DNA from: Candidatus Bathyarchaeota archaeon
GTDB taxonomy: Archaea; Thermoproteota; Bathyarchaeia; Bathyarchaeales; SOJC01
Reading direction: 5' to 3'
Assembly: GCA_030608925.1 (NCBI GenBank)
Contig: JAUWDF010000061.1
Coordinates: forward strand, 1 to 5,546
DNA length: 5,546 nucleotides
Shown: positions 1 through 5,318 of the stretch, piece after piece
Layout of the letters: the number at the start of each line of letters is the position of its first letter
How positions within the stretch are numbered: position 1 is the stretch's first letter
Translations under genes and position numbers: made by a program
The notes under the pieces: generated by a model
What the model saw: the letters and a program-made list of their open reading frames with translations, nothing else
What the model was told of the DNA's origin: nothing
Database searches by the model: none

Positions 1-263
1 AGGAAGTTTTTAAGACAAGTCCTGTGACACATTTAGGACAGTTTGAAGCATGTAGGTTTTACAGTGATGGTCAGGAGTTTATCATTGGTGAGAACTTAAG
101 GATGCCAGAGGGGTTTTGCACTAGTGCTTGGCACGCGATATATTGTAGTGTTCGAACATTAGCCTTTGGAGGGAATATGCCATGGTACGAGGAGAAGGGT
201 GTAGCTATAAACTGCTGTATCGATGGACTGCGCCCAGTGGTATTCAAACTTGAACGCATCTAA
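1..263 (+). CDS. TIGR04076 family protein, 5'-partial
   Basis: This is the 3' part of a small gene cut by the left edge. The frame is open from base 3 and ends at TAA 261-263, leaving 86 visible residues. The visible part matches what I recall of the TIGR04076 family: a GQEF segment after a cysteine (C17), then MPEGFC, SAWHAIY, LAFGGNMPW, a KGVAINCC stretch and the ending DGLRPVVFKLERI. Family members are small, roughly 90-110 residues, so about 10-30 N-terminal residues should lie outside the window. A GTG at 24 could be read as a start, but conserved-looking sequence precedes it and no ribosome site is suitably spaced. The function is unknown. The protein is cysteine-rich (C17, C39, C48, C71, C72 of the visible part), which could mean metal or redox chemistry, but that is speculation. 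It has no signal peptide or membrane helix in the visible part. It lies 111 bp upstream of metK, with no clear functional link. Confidence 0.8.
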   Translation, partial: EVFKTSPVTHLGQFEACRFYSDGQEFIIGENLRMPEGFCTSAWHAIYCSVRTLAFGGNMPWYEEKGVAINCCIDGLRPVVFKLERI

Positions 264-284
264 ATCTTGGCACGAAATACAAAT

Positions 285-325
285 CCCCGCAACAGAGAAA
301 ATTTCGTTGGGGCTTCTTTAAGAAG
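285..325. repeat. Inverted repeats upstream of metK
   Basis: Two adjacent dyads lie between the TIGR04076 gene and metK. The first pairs CCC and CAAC (286-293, one bulged G at 289) with GTTG and GGG (306-312) around a 12-nt loop. The second is a perfect 13-bp palindrome, CTTCTT-T-AAGAAG, at 313-325, followed at once by TTCGAA (327-332). The first could be a 3'-end hairpin of the upstream gene. The palindrome could be an operator or part of the metK promoter, since its TTTAAG core sits about 55 bp before the metK start. The pairing is seen directly; any role is inference. Confidence 0.3.
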
Positions 326-363
326 GTTCGAAATCGTTAAGAATAAGTATCGTAAATCTAACT

Positions 364-367
364 GGAG
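364..367 (+). promoter_or_regulatory. Shine-Dalgarno site of metK
   Basis: GGAG lies 7 nt before the ATG at 375. It selects that ATG over an in-frame TTG at 267, which would add 36 unconserved residues. The protein then begins a few residues before the family's LFTSESV motif, as expected for MetK. Confidence 0.65.
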
Positions 368-374
368 ATTCCAC

Positions 375-1541
375 ATGATCAACAATGGAAGATACCTGTT
401 CACCTCTGAGTCTGTAGCAGAGGGGCATCCAGACAAAGTTGCAGACCAAATTTCAGACGCTGTACTAGACGCTATCATAAGTGAAGATCCTAATGCAAGA
501 GTTGACTGTGAAACGCTTGTAATGCAAGGGAATGTAGTTGTCACTGGTCAAATCACAACCAAGGTCTACGTAGACATACCCCGCATAGTCAGAGACACAT
601 TAAAGGAAATAGGATTTGATAATGCCCGAGATGGAATGGACTGGGAGACCTGTGGTGTTCTGGTTTCGATAACTGAGCAATCCCCAGATATTGCAATGGG
701 CGTCAATGAGACTGAAACTCACGAGCAGGGAGCTGGTGACCAGGGAATGATGTTCGGATACGCAACAAATGAGACAAAAGAATTGATGCCTCTGCCAATA
801 ATGCTTGCACACAAGCTTGTAATTAGACTATCCGAGTGCAGAAAGAACAAGATGCTCCCATACTTAAGACCCGACGGTAAGTCACAGGTCACTGTTGAGT
901 ACCGTGATGGAAAACCAATGAGAGTGGATACCGTTGTGGTGGCTGCTCAACACATTGAGAATGTTGACCGAGAAAAGATGAGGAAGGACATAATAGACCA
1001 CATTATTAAACAGGTCATTCCTTCCAACATGCTTGACAAAGAATCGAAATACTTCATTAATGAGACTGGAAGATTCGTGACTGGAGGGACTCTGGCAGAT
1101 TCGGGTTTAACGGGAAGAAAAATAATTGTAGACACTTATGGAGGAGTAGGAAGTCACGGTGGCGGATGTTTCTCTGGAAAGGACCCCTCAAAAGTCGATA
1201 GATCTGGCTGTTACATGGCTAGGTATGTAGCAAAGAATGTTGTTGCTGCAGGTCTAGCAGACCAATGCGAGATCCAAATATCATATGCAATCGGCGTAGC
1301 CCACCCAGTTTCCATAATGGTAAACACTTTTGGCACTGGAAAAATACCTGACGAGAAAATCCTTGAATTAGTGAAAAAGCATTTTGACATGAGACCCAAA
1401 GCGATCATTAATCATTTGGATTTGCTGAGACCAATTTACCGAAAAGCAGCTGTGTTTGGCCACTTTGGACGAGATGATCCAGACTTCACATGGGAAAGAA
1501 CTGACAAAGCAGAAACTCTCAAAGAAGACGCTGGAATCTAA
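375..1541 (+). CDS. metK: S-adenosylmethionine synthetase (bacterial type)
   Basis: Methionine adenosyltransferase makes SAM from methionine and ATP in the cytoplasm, releasing phosphate and diphosphate, and feeds all SAM-dependent methylation. The 388 residues match the usual length (E. coli about 384). Signature elements are in order: [14 protein letters not shown] (8-21, with catalytic H18 and Mg-binding D20), [16 protein letters not shown] (119-134), TGRFVTGG (231-238), [14 protein letters not shown] (244-257), the P-loop-like [16 protein letters not shown] (262-277) and GHFGR (362-366). All three domains are therefore present and uninterrupted. The family is the bacterial/eukaryotic one, not the divergent archaeal MAT. 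Unusual details are C265, where E. coli has Ala in GGGAFSGKD, and G278-C279, where E. coli has AA after VDRS. The start is ATG with GGAG 7 nt upstream. The next gene is 133 bp downstream on the same strand, probably with its own promoter. The enzyme identity is very secure; the lineage of origin is not. Confidence 0.97.
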   Translation: MINNGRYLFTSESVAEGHPDKVADQISDAVLDAIISEDPNARVDCETLVMQGNVVVTGQITTKVYVDIPRIVRDTLKEIGFDNARDGMDWETCGVLVSITEQSPDIAMGVNETETHEQGAGDQGMMFGYATNETKELMPLPIMLAHKLVIRLSECRKNKMLPYLRPDGKSQVTVEYRDGKPMRVDTVVVAAQHIENVDREKMRKDIIDHIIKQVIPSNMLDKESKYFINETGRFVTGGTLADSGLTGRKIIVDTYGGVGSHGGGCFSGKDPSKVDRSGCYMARYVAKNVVAAGLADQCEIQISYAIGVAHPVSIMVNTFGTGKIPDEKILELVKKHFDMRPKAIINHLDLLRPIYRKAAVFGHFGRDDPDFTWERTDKAETLKEDAGI

Positions 1542-1570
1542 TCCCAGGGCAAAAATACTACACCTTCAAT

Positions 1571-1663
1571 ACATGCGCTCTATAACAGAAAGGAAAAGTG
1601 CATGTGAATCGCGTTTGGAAAAAAACTTATTAGGTAATGTACCTCATGCGTGTTCAAAGCATG
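1571..1663. repeat. Four CATGC/GCATG elements in two inverted pairs
   Basis: Within the metK-aminotransferase spacer, ACATGC (1571-1576) faces GCATGT (1600-1605), and CATGC (1645-1649) faces GCATG (1659-1663). The two pairs flank the candidate promoter near 1617-1634, and the second pair ends just at the ribosome site of the downstream gene. The same 5-mer is much sparser elsewhere in the window. The elements could be operator half-sites or RNA stem arms in the leader. The repeats are seen directly; a regulatory function is inferred. Confidence 0.35.
1617..1634 (+). promoter_or_regulatory. Candidate archaeal promoter (BRE/TATA) for aminotransferase gene
   Basis: A purine-rich GGAAAAAAAC stretch is followed by CTTATTAG, resembling an archaeal BRE plus TATA box. 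A start site about 25 nt downstream would fall near 1655. That gives a leader of about 20 nt carrying the GGTG ribosome site at 1664-1667. The geometry is good but the TATA match is only moderate. Confidence 0.4.
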
Positions 1664-1667
1664 GGTG
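1664..1667 (+). promoter_or_regulatory. Shine-Dalgarno site (GGTG) of the aspartate-type aminotransferase
   Basis: GGTG is complementary to the CACC core of the 16S rRNA 3' end and lies 7 nt before ATG 1675. An in-frame TGA at 1672-1674 directly precedes the ATG, so no upstream start in this frame is possible. Confidence 0.5.
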
Positions 1668-1674
1668 TTTCTGA

Positions 1675-2865
1675 ATGGTAAACATTTCTGGAAGAACAGA
1701 TGCATTGGGCACTGAAAACGCTTTTACTGTGCTAGCTGAAGTGAGTAGAAGAATAAGACAAGGAGCGGACATAAAGAATTTCTGTATTGGCCAACCGGAT
1801 TTCGACACGCCAGAAAATATTAAACAAGCAGCAATCAAAGCAATGAAAGAAGGCAAAACTGGCTATACGCCTTCTTCAGGCATCTTTGAATTGAAGGACG
1901 CAATAGCAGTCTATTTCAGTAAAACAAGAGGAGTTGAAGTTAAACCTGAACACGTTGCTGTCGCCTGCGGCGGAAAACCCTTCATATACTGGAGCATCCT
2001 GTGTACAACCGACTATGGTGTAGGCGACGAAATCATCTATCCAAATCCTGGATTTCCAATTTACCAAAGCCAAATAGTTGCTCATGGAGCCAAACCAGTC
2101 CCGCTTCCTCTAATTGAAGCAAAAGAATTTGCGTTTGATATGGAAGATCTCAAAAAAAGAATAACTTCAAAGACAAAAATGCTAATTATCAACTCTCCGC
2201 AAAACCCAACAGGCGGAGTACTGAAGAAGGAAGAACTGAAGGCAATAGCAGACCTCGCAATCGATCATGATTTCTGGGTCTACTCTGATGAAGTATACTC
2301 AACATTAGCATACGATGCCCCCTTCCAATCAATAACTTCCATAGATGGCATGCTTGATAGGACTATCATGGTTGACTGCGTCTCAAAATCATACGCAATG
2401 ACAGGATGGCGACTAGGTTATGCAGCCAACAAAACCTTGGCACCCCATTTCGCCCGATGGATGACGAATACAGATAGCTGTGCCAACCAACCAACTCAAT
2501 GGGCTGTAGTAGAAGCCTTAAACGGTCCCCAAGATGAATCGGAAAAAATGTCCAGAAGCTTCAAAGGAAGAAGAGATCTGATCGTAGGACTACTAAACAG
2601 CATCAGAGGAATTAGATGTCTAAGCCCCGGTGGAGCATTCTATGTCTGGCCAAACGTAACACAAGCTTGCAGAAAAGTCGGAGCAGATTCATCTGAAGAA
2701 TTTAGAAAAATGTTGCTGGACAAGGGAGTTGCCTGTTTAGCTGACATACATTTCGGAGAAAAGAACCCAGGTCAAACCGAAGAATACATAAGATTCAGTT
2801 ACGCAGCCGCAAAGGATGAAATCGTTGAGGGAATGAGACGAGTAAAAGAGTTTGTAGAAGAATAA
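1675..2865 (+). CDS. Class I aminotransferase, aspartate aminotransferase-like
   Basis: This is a cytoplasmic PLP-dependent fold-type I transaminase (COG0436/AspC-like) of 396 residues, normal for the family. It probably transfers the amino group between an amino acid such as aspartate or alanine and 2-oxoglutarate. Visible motifs are IGQPDFDTPENI (38-49), GYTPSSGIFELKDAI (63-77), the cofactor-phosphate region GGKP (99-102), YPNPGFPIY (122-130), NSPQNPTGG (173-181, with N177 contacting PLP), YSDEVY (203-208, D205 and Y208), SKSYAMTGWRLGY (237-249, K238 forming the Schiff base, R246 binding phosphate) and YIRFSY (371-376, R373 binding substrate carboxylate). All key residues are intact. The start is forced by a TGA immediately upstream and agrees with the family N-terminus. 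The gene follows metK by 133 bp and converges on a second aminotransferase. Substrate choice cannot be read from sequence: aspartate, alanine or methionine-related keto acids are all possible, so I give no symbol. Confidence 0.9.
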   Translation: MVNISGRTDALGTENAFTVLAEVSRRIRQGADIKNFCIGQPDFDTPENIKQAAIKAMKEGKTGYTPSSGIFELKDAIAVYFSKTRGVEVKPEHVAVACGGKPFIYWSILCTTDYGVGDEIIYPNPGFPIYQSQIVAHGAKPVPLPLIEAKEFAFDMEDLKKRITSKTKMLIINSPQNPTGGVLKKEELKAIADLAIDHDFWVYSDEVYSTLAYDAPFQSITSIDGMLDRTIMVDCVSKSYAMTGWRLGYAANKTLAPHFARWMTNTDSCANQPTQWAVVEALNGPQDESEKMSRSFKGRRDLIVGLLNSIRGIRCLSPGGAFYVWPNVTQACRKVGADSSEEFRKMLLDKGVACLADIHFGEKNPGQTEEYIRFSYAAAKDEIVEGMRRVKEFVEE

Positions 2866-2995
2866 AAGACACCTACTAACACTAAAGCAGATTAACATGC
2901 TGACATAAAACGTCCTGTAAGAAAAGGAAACAAGTGGGTTTCAGGCGTTTCAGAGATCAGAAACAGCAAAGAAATCGCAGATGTACACGAGCTTA
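2866..2995. other. Convergent intergenic spacer
   Basis: This 130-bp stretch separates the 3' ends of two converging aminotransferase genes. It has no strong hairpin plus T-tract on the + strand. On the - strand, the pyrimidine run opposite 2919-2931 (CCTTTTCTT) is the only T-rich signal and could help end transcription of the LysN-like gene. An open but start-less frame on the + strand (2896-3012) is discussed in the findings. Confidence 0.4.
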
Positions 2996-4201
2996 TTACA
3001 TACTTTCCTTGAACATCTTTGCTAGACGCTGAATTCCTTCAACTATCTGTTGTTCTGTTGAATACGAAAAGTTTAATCTTGCAGTGTTTTGTCCTTTGCC
3101 ATTGCAGTGAAAGGCTGATCCAACAACATAGGCAACATTATTTTCAATAGCTTTGGGGAACAAATCATTCGCGCTCAAATTTTCCGGTAACTCGAGCCAG
3201 AGAAAAAGTCCTCCATCAGGTTGTGACCATTTCACTCCTTCAGGCATGTGCTGTTTCAATGTTTTCAACATGACTTTAAGTTTCCCACTGTAAAGTTTCC
3301 GTATTTTCTTGATTTGCTTAGGTAACAATCCTCTCTTCAGATATTCCGCAACCATAAGCTGTGTATAAGATGGAGAACATAGGTCCATGCTCTGTTTAGC
3401 AACCACCATTCGATCCATCCACTCAGCTGGAGCCATTACCCAAGCAATTCTTAGGCCTGGGCAAAGAAGCTTAGAGAAAGTACCTAGAACTATGACTTGG
3501 TTTTGTGTGTCAAGGCTGTATATGGCTGGAACGTCTTCTCCCTTGTACCGTAATTCCCGATATGGGCTATCCTCAATAATTGGGATGTCATATTGATATG
3601 CGATTTGAAGGAGCTTCTTACGTCTTTGTAGAGTCATTGTAATTCCGGAAGGGTTCTGGAAATCGGGTACTACGTAGATAAACTTTGGTTTACGGTTTCT
3701 GCTAGCCACATTATCAAGAACTTTCTCAAGTTGGTCCATTCTCATTCCTTGTGCATCTTGAGGTACACCTATCATCTTGGCTCTATAAGCGTTGAAAGCC
3801 TGTAAACCACCAATGTAGCTAGGTAATTCCATTACCACGATGTCATCAGGGTCTAGGAACACTTTGGAAATGATGTCTAATCCTTGTTGTGATCCCGCGG
3901 TGATTAAGATATTCTCTAATTTGATTGAATCCTTTTCGTAACCCATCCATTTAGCAAGCGCTTCACGTAAAGGTGGTTCTCCTTCGGTAGGCCCATATTG
4001 GAGTGCTGTATCTCCTTGCTCTCGCAGAATCTCACATGAAACCTCTTCCAAGTCCTTCACAGGAAAAGTCCTAGGATCAGGCAGTCCACCCGCAAAAGAA
4101 ATGATGCCTGGTCGTCTAGTTACTTTTAGTAACTCTCTGATCTCGGAGCGTTTCATGTTAAGAGCAGCTTTGGAGTAAAACTCTGTCAAATCCTTAACCA
4201 A
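2996..4201 (-). CDS. LysN-like PLP-dependent aminotransferase (2-aminoadipate aminotransferase family)
   Basis: This 401-residue fold-type I transaminase is close in pattern to Thermus LysN, which aminates 2-oxoadipate in lysine synthesis and also accepts aromatic and branched keto acids. Shared motifs are ISFAGGLPDPRTFP (34-47), ALQYGPTEGEPPLREAL (66-82), ITAGSQQGLDI (100-110), LPSYIGGLQAF (126-136), VPDFQNPSGIT (178-188, N183), IIEDSPYRELRY (208-219, D211 and Y214), GTFSKLLCPGLRIAW (240-254, Schiff-base K244, phosphate-binding R251), QPDGGLFLWLELP (327-339) and TARLNFSY (373-380, substrate-binding R375). It lacks the N-terminal GntR helix-turn-helix of MocR regulators, so it is an enzyme, not a regulator. 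Translation starts at TTG, fixed by a strong GGGAGG site 9 nt upstream; the next in-frame ATG is residue 16, inside conserved-looking sequence. No LysW, LysX or LysZ gene is in the window, so a lysine role is unproved, and an aromatic or branched-chain transaminase is equally possible. Confidence 0.88.
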   Translation of the reverse strand: MVKDLTEFYSKAALNMKRSEIRELLKVTRRPGIISFAGGLPDPRTFPVKDLEEVSCEILREQGDTALQYGPTEGEPPLREALAKWMGYEKDSIKLENILITAGSQQGLDIISKVFLDPDDIVVMELPSYIGGLQAFNAYRAKMIGVPQDAQGMRMDQLEKVLDNVASRNRKPKFIYVVPDFQNPSGITMTLQRRKKLLQIAYQYDIPIIEDSPYRELRYKGEDVPAIYSLDTQNQVIVLGTFSKLLCPGLRIAWVMAPAEWMDRMVVAKQSMDLCSPSYTQLMVAEYLKRGLLPKQIKKIRKLYSGKLKVMLKTLKQHMPEGVKWSQPDGGLFLWLELPENLSANDLFPKAIENNVAYVVGSAFHCNGKGQNTARLNFSYSTEQQIVEGIQRLAKMFKESM

Positions 4202-4210
4202 TCTAGTCTT

Positions 4211-4216
4211 CCTCCC
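4211..4216 (-). promoter_or_regulatory. Strong Shine-Dalgarno site deciding a TTG start
   Basis: Read on the - strand, GGGAGG lies 9 nt before TTG 4201-4199. It is the best ribosome site in the window and supports the non-ATG start of the LysN-like gene over the ATG at residue 16. Confidence 0.7.
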
Positions 4217-4256
4217 AAGTATCCGATGAATAGTTACTTGCCATGAATGAAGCTGG

Positions 4257-4270
4257 AAGATATAAGATTT
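4257..4270 (-). promoter_or_regulatory. Candidate archaeal TATA box for the LysN-like gene
   Basis: The - strand reads AAATCTTATATCTT, close to the archaeal TTTATATA-like box. It is preceded by the purine-containing ACACAG, a possible BRE. Transcription would start near 4238, giving a leader of about 37 nt that includes the GGGAGG site. Confidence 0.45.
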
Positions 4271-4335
4271 CTGTGTAAAACTAACTAACTGCGAACTTGG
4301 TTTAATAGCCCCTCAACTGAGTGTGCACTGAACCA

Positions 4336-4354
4336 AAGTTTTTTTCCAAAACTT
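4336..4354. repeat. Perfect 7-bp hairpin with T-rich arm
   Basis: AAGTTTT (4336-4342) and AAAACTT (4348-4354) form a perfect inverted repeat around a 5-nt loop, about 70 bp upstream of the candidate promoter of the LysN-like gene. It lies in the 249-bp spacer (4202-4450), which has no supported gene. It could be an operator, or a weak 3'-end structure for the surface-protein transcript. The pairing is certain; a role is not. Confidence 0.3.
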
Positions 4355-4407
4355 GTCCATTGTGCTCGCGCGCAGCATCAACTCACATAGCAAAACCCAT
4401 TTTGTCA

Positions 4408-4445
4408 GGTCCCAGGACACGTTGTGCGATTTGAGAAACTGGGCC
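4408..4445 (-). terminator. Stem-loop just after the surface-protein gene
   Basis: On the - strand, GGCCCAG (4445-4439) pairs with CTGGG and CC (4415-4408, one bulge at 4410) around a 23-nt loop. It begins about 5 nt after the stop codon. No T-tract follows directly, only a TTTT about 20 nt on, so it may act as a 3'-end stabilising structure more than a classical terminator. Confidence 0.35.
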
Positions 4446-4450
4446 TTTCC

Positions 4451-5203
4451 CTAGTTCGATGGCGCGTTTTTTCCTTTTTTATATAGTAGGACTGCAAGTG
4501 GTGTTGTCAACATGAATAGAGATAGCATCACTTTGGTTGAGAATTCTGGAATTACAGGATATTTGTAAGTGTACCCCATTTCTTCAGTGGTGATACCATT
4601 GCCAACAGCATCTTCAGCCTTAAGGATATAAGTTACGTTTGTGCCAAGTGGAAATGCAGGTATGGTGGCATTCCATTTATCTCCGTTCGAATTCACCATG
4701 TCAACTTTGCTCCATGTTCCATTACCGTTAGTGTAATTCAGGGTCACTTGCATCACATTGCTAACATAGTCAGTGACTGTGGCGGTGACTGTGACTTCAT
4801 CTTCGGGCATTACGTTGCTAGCGGGTGGTTCTTGAGATATGTCCGTTATATTCGGGGGAGTGGTGTCAACTGCAAAGTGAACCATTTCTGATGCACTCAT
4901 TATACCGCAAGTGTCGTTACCGTAGACAATGACGGTGTGCTCTCCATCAAGAAAACCGGAGAGAGTAATGTTTCCAGCAATAGTAACGGTCCCTTGATCA
5001 TCTACACAATAGCCAATCCATGATGTTTCTCGATTGACAGTAAAGGTCAAAGGAACAGAATTCATGGAATATGTCGTATTAACAGGAGACAGGAGAGTAA
5101 TAGTCAACGGAGTCCAACATCCATAAGTATGCATATTCGCTATGGCCGCATAGATTGTGATAGCAATGATTGGTAAAACTAGGTGACTTGTCTTTATTCT
5201 CAT
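4451..5203 (-). CDS. Secreted Ig-like surface protein with PEF-type C-terminal anchor
   Basis: This 250-residue predicted exported protein has an N-terminal signal segment (about 1-28: basic MRIK, then a hydrophobic stretch). An Ig/Big-like domain follows (about 35-113: LLSPVNTTYS, VPLTFTV, SWIGYCVDD, LDGEHTVIVYGNDTCG, HFAVDTTPP). A second beta-rich, fibronectin-like domain spans about 114-215. The C-terminus carries the short motif IPEF (218-221), one hydrophobic helix (about 224-241) and a basic tail (YKKGK). Eight N-X-S/T sequons (N42, 78, 96, 118, 156, 161, 178, 189) suggest heavy N-glycosylation outside the cell; C66 and C99 could form a disulfide. The tripartite end resembles archaeal PEF-type sorting signals and the recurrent IPEFP tails of bathyarchaeal surface proteins. 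Processing by an archaeosortase is inference; simple membrane anchoring is the alternative. The ATG start has GAGG (5211-5214) 7 nt upstream. The ligand or partner is unknown. Confidence 0.85.
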   Translation of the reverse strand: MRIKTSHLVLPIIAITIYAAIANMHTYGCWTPLTITLLSPVNTTYSMNSVPLTFTVNRETSWIGYCVDDQGTVTIAGNITLSGFLDGEHTVIVYGNDTCGIMSASEMVHFAVDTTPPNITDISQEPPASNVMPEDEVTVTATVTDYVSNVMQVTLNYTNGNGTWSKVDMVNSNGDKWNATIPAFPLGTNVTYILKAEDAVGNGITTEEMGYTYKYPVIPEFSTKVMLSLFMLTTPLAVLLYKKGKNAPSN

Positions 5204-5236
5204 CTCAAAGCCTCAAACTACTCGTGTGACGCCTGC

Positions 5237-5248
5237 TTTTTAAAGGAT
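5237..5248 (-). promoter_or_regulatory. Candidate promoter of the surface-protein gene
   Basis: The - strand reads CCTTTAAAAAGC, a TATA-like box preceded by AGAATAT. A start site about 25 nt downstream falls near 5217, leaving a short leader with GAGG (5214-5211) before the ATG. The spacing fits; the match is moderate. Confidence 0.4.
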
Positions 5249-5256
5249 ATTCTTAG

Positions 5257-5316
5257 AAAAAAAAATGTCAAATGTAAGAGTCATATCCATATGTTGTTTT
5301 ATGCGAGGTTCCTCGC
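5257..5316 (-). terminator. Hairpin and T9 tract after the membrane-protein gene
   Basis: Two nt past the TGA stop, the - strand forms GCGAGG/CCTCGC (5316-5303, 2-nt to 4-nt loop). Then, about 37 nt on, comes a run of nine Ts (5265-5257). Archaeal termination relies mainly on T-runs, so T9 is the likely stop point and the hairpin a 3'-end structure. An interrupted palindrome, CATAT-CC-ATATG (5282-5293), lies between them. Confidence 0.45.
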
Positions 5317-5318
5317 TG

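Noticed and set aside
24..26. GTG as the true start of the TIGR04076 gene
   Set aside because: The frame continues to the window edge with plausible sequence, and no well-spaced ribosome site precedes the GTG.
267..374. In-frame TTG start adding 36 residues to MetK
   Set aside because: The extra residues match nothing typical of MetK, and ATG 375 has a GGAG site and the expected family N-terminus.
260..1408. Several open frames antisense to metK
   Set aside because: They lie opposite a certain gene, show no recognisable domains and are explained by its codon structure.
1456..1674. 72-codon + frame across the end of metK and the spacer
   Set aside because: It starts inside metK in another frame, has no recognisable content, and its spacer part holds promoter and repeat signals.
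3387..3596. 69-codon + frame inside the LysN-like gene
   Set aside because: It is antisense to conserved catalytic motifs and has no recognisable domain or ribosome site.
4336..4354. T7 hairpin as a + strand intrinsic terminator
   Set aside because: The Ts are within the stem and loop, not after it, and no + strand gene lies upstream.
4449..4464. tRNA T-arm-like GTTCGAT
   Set aside because: The flanking bases do not pair into a T stem and no acceptor or anticodon arm can be drawn; it lies at the 3' end of the surface-protein gene.
5117..5131. Possible lipobox (TYGC) in the surface-protein signal segment
   Set aside because: A lipobox needs Leu or similar at -3 and a small residue at -2; here these are Thr and Tyr, so lipidation is not supported.
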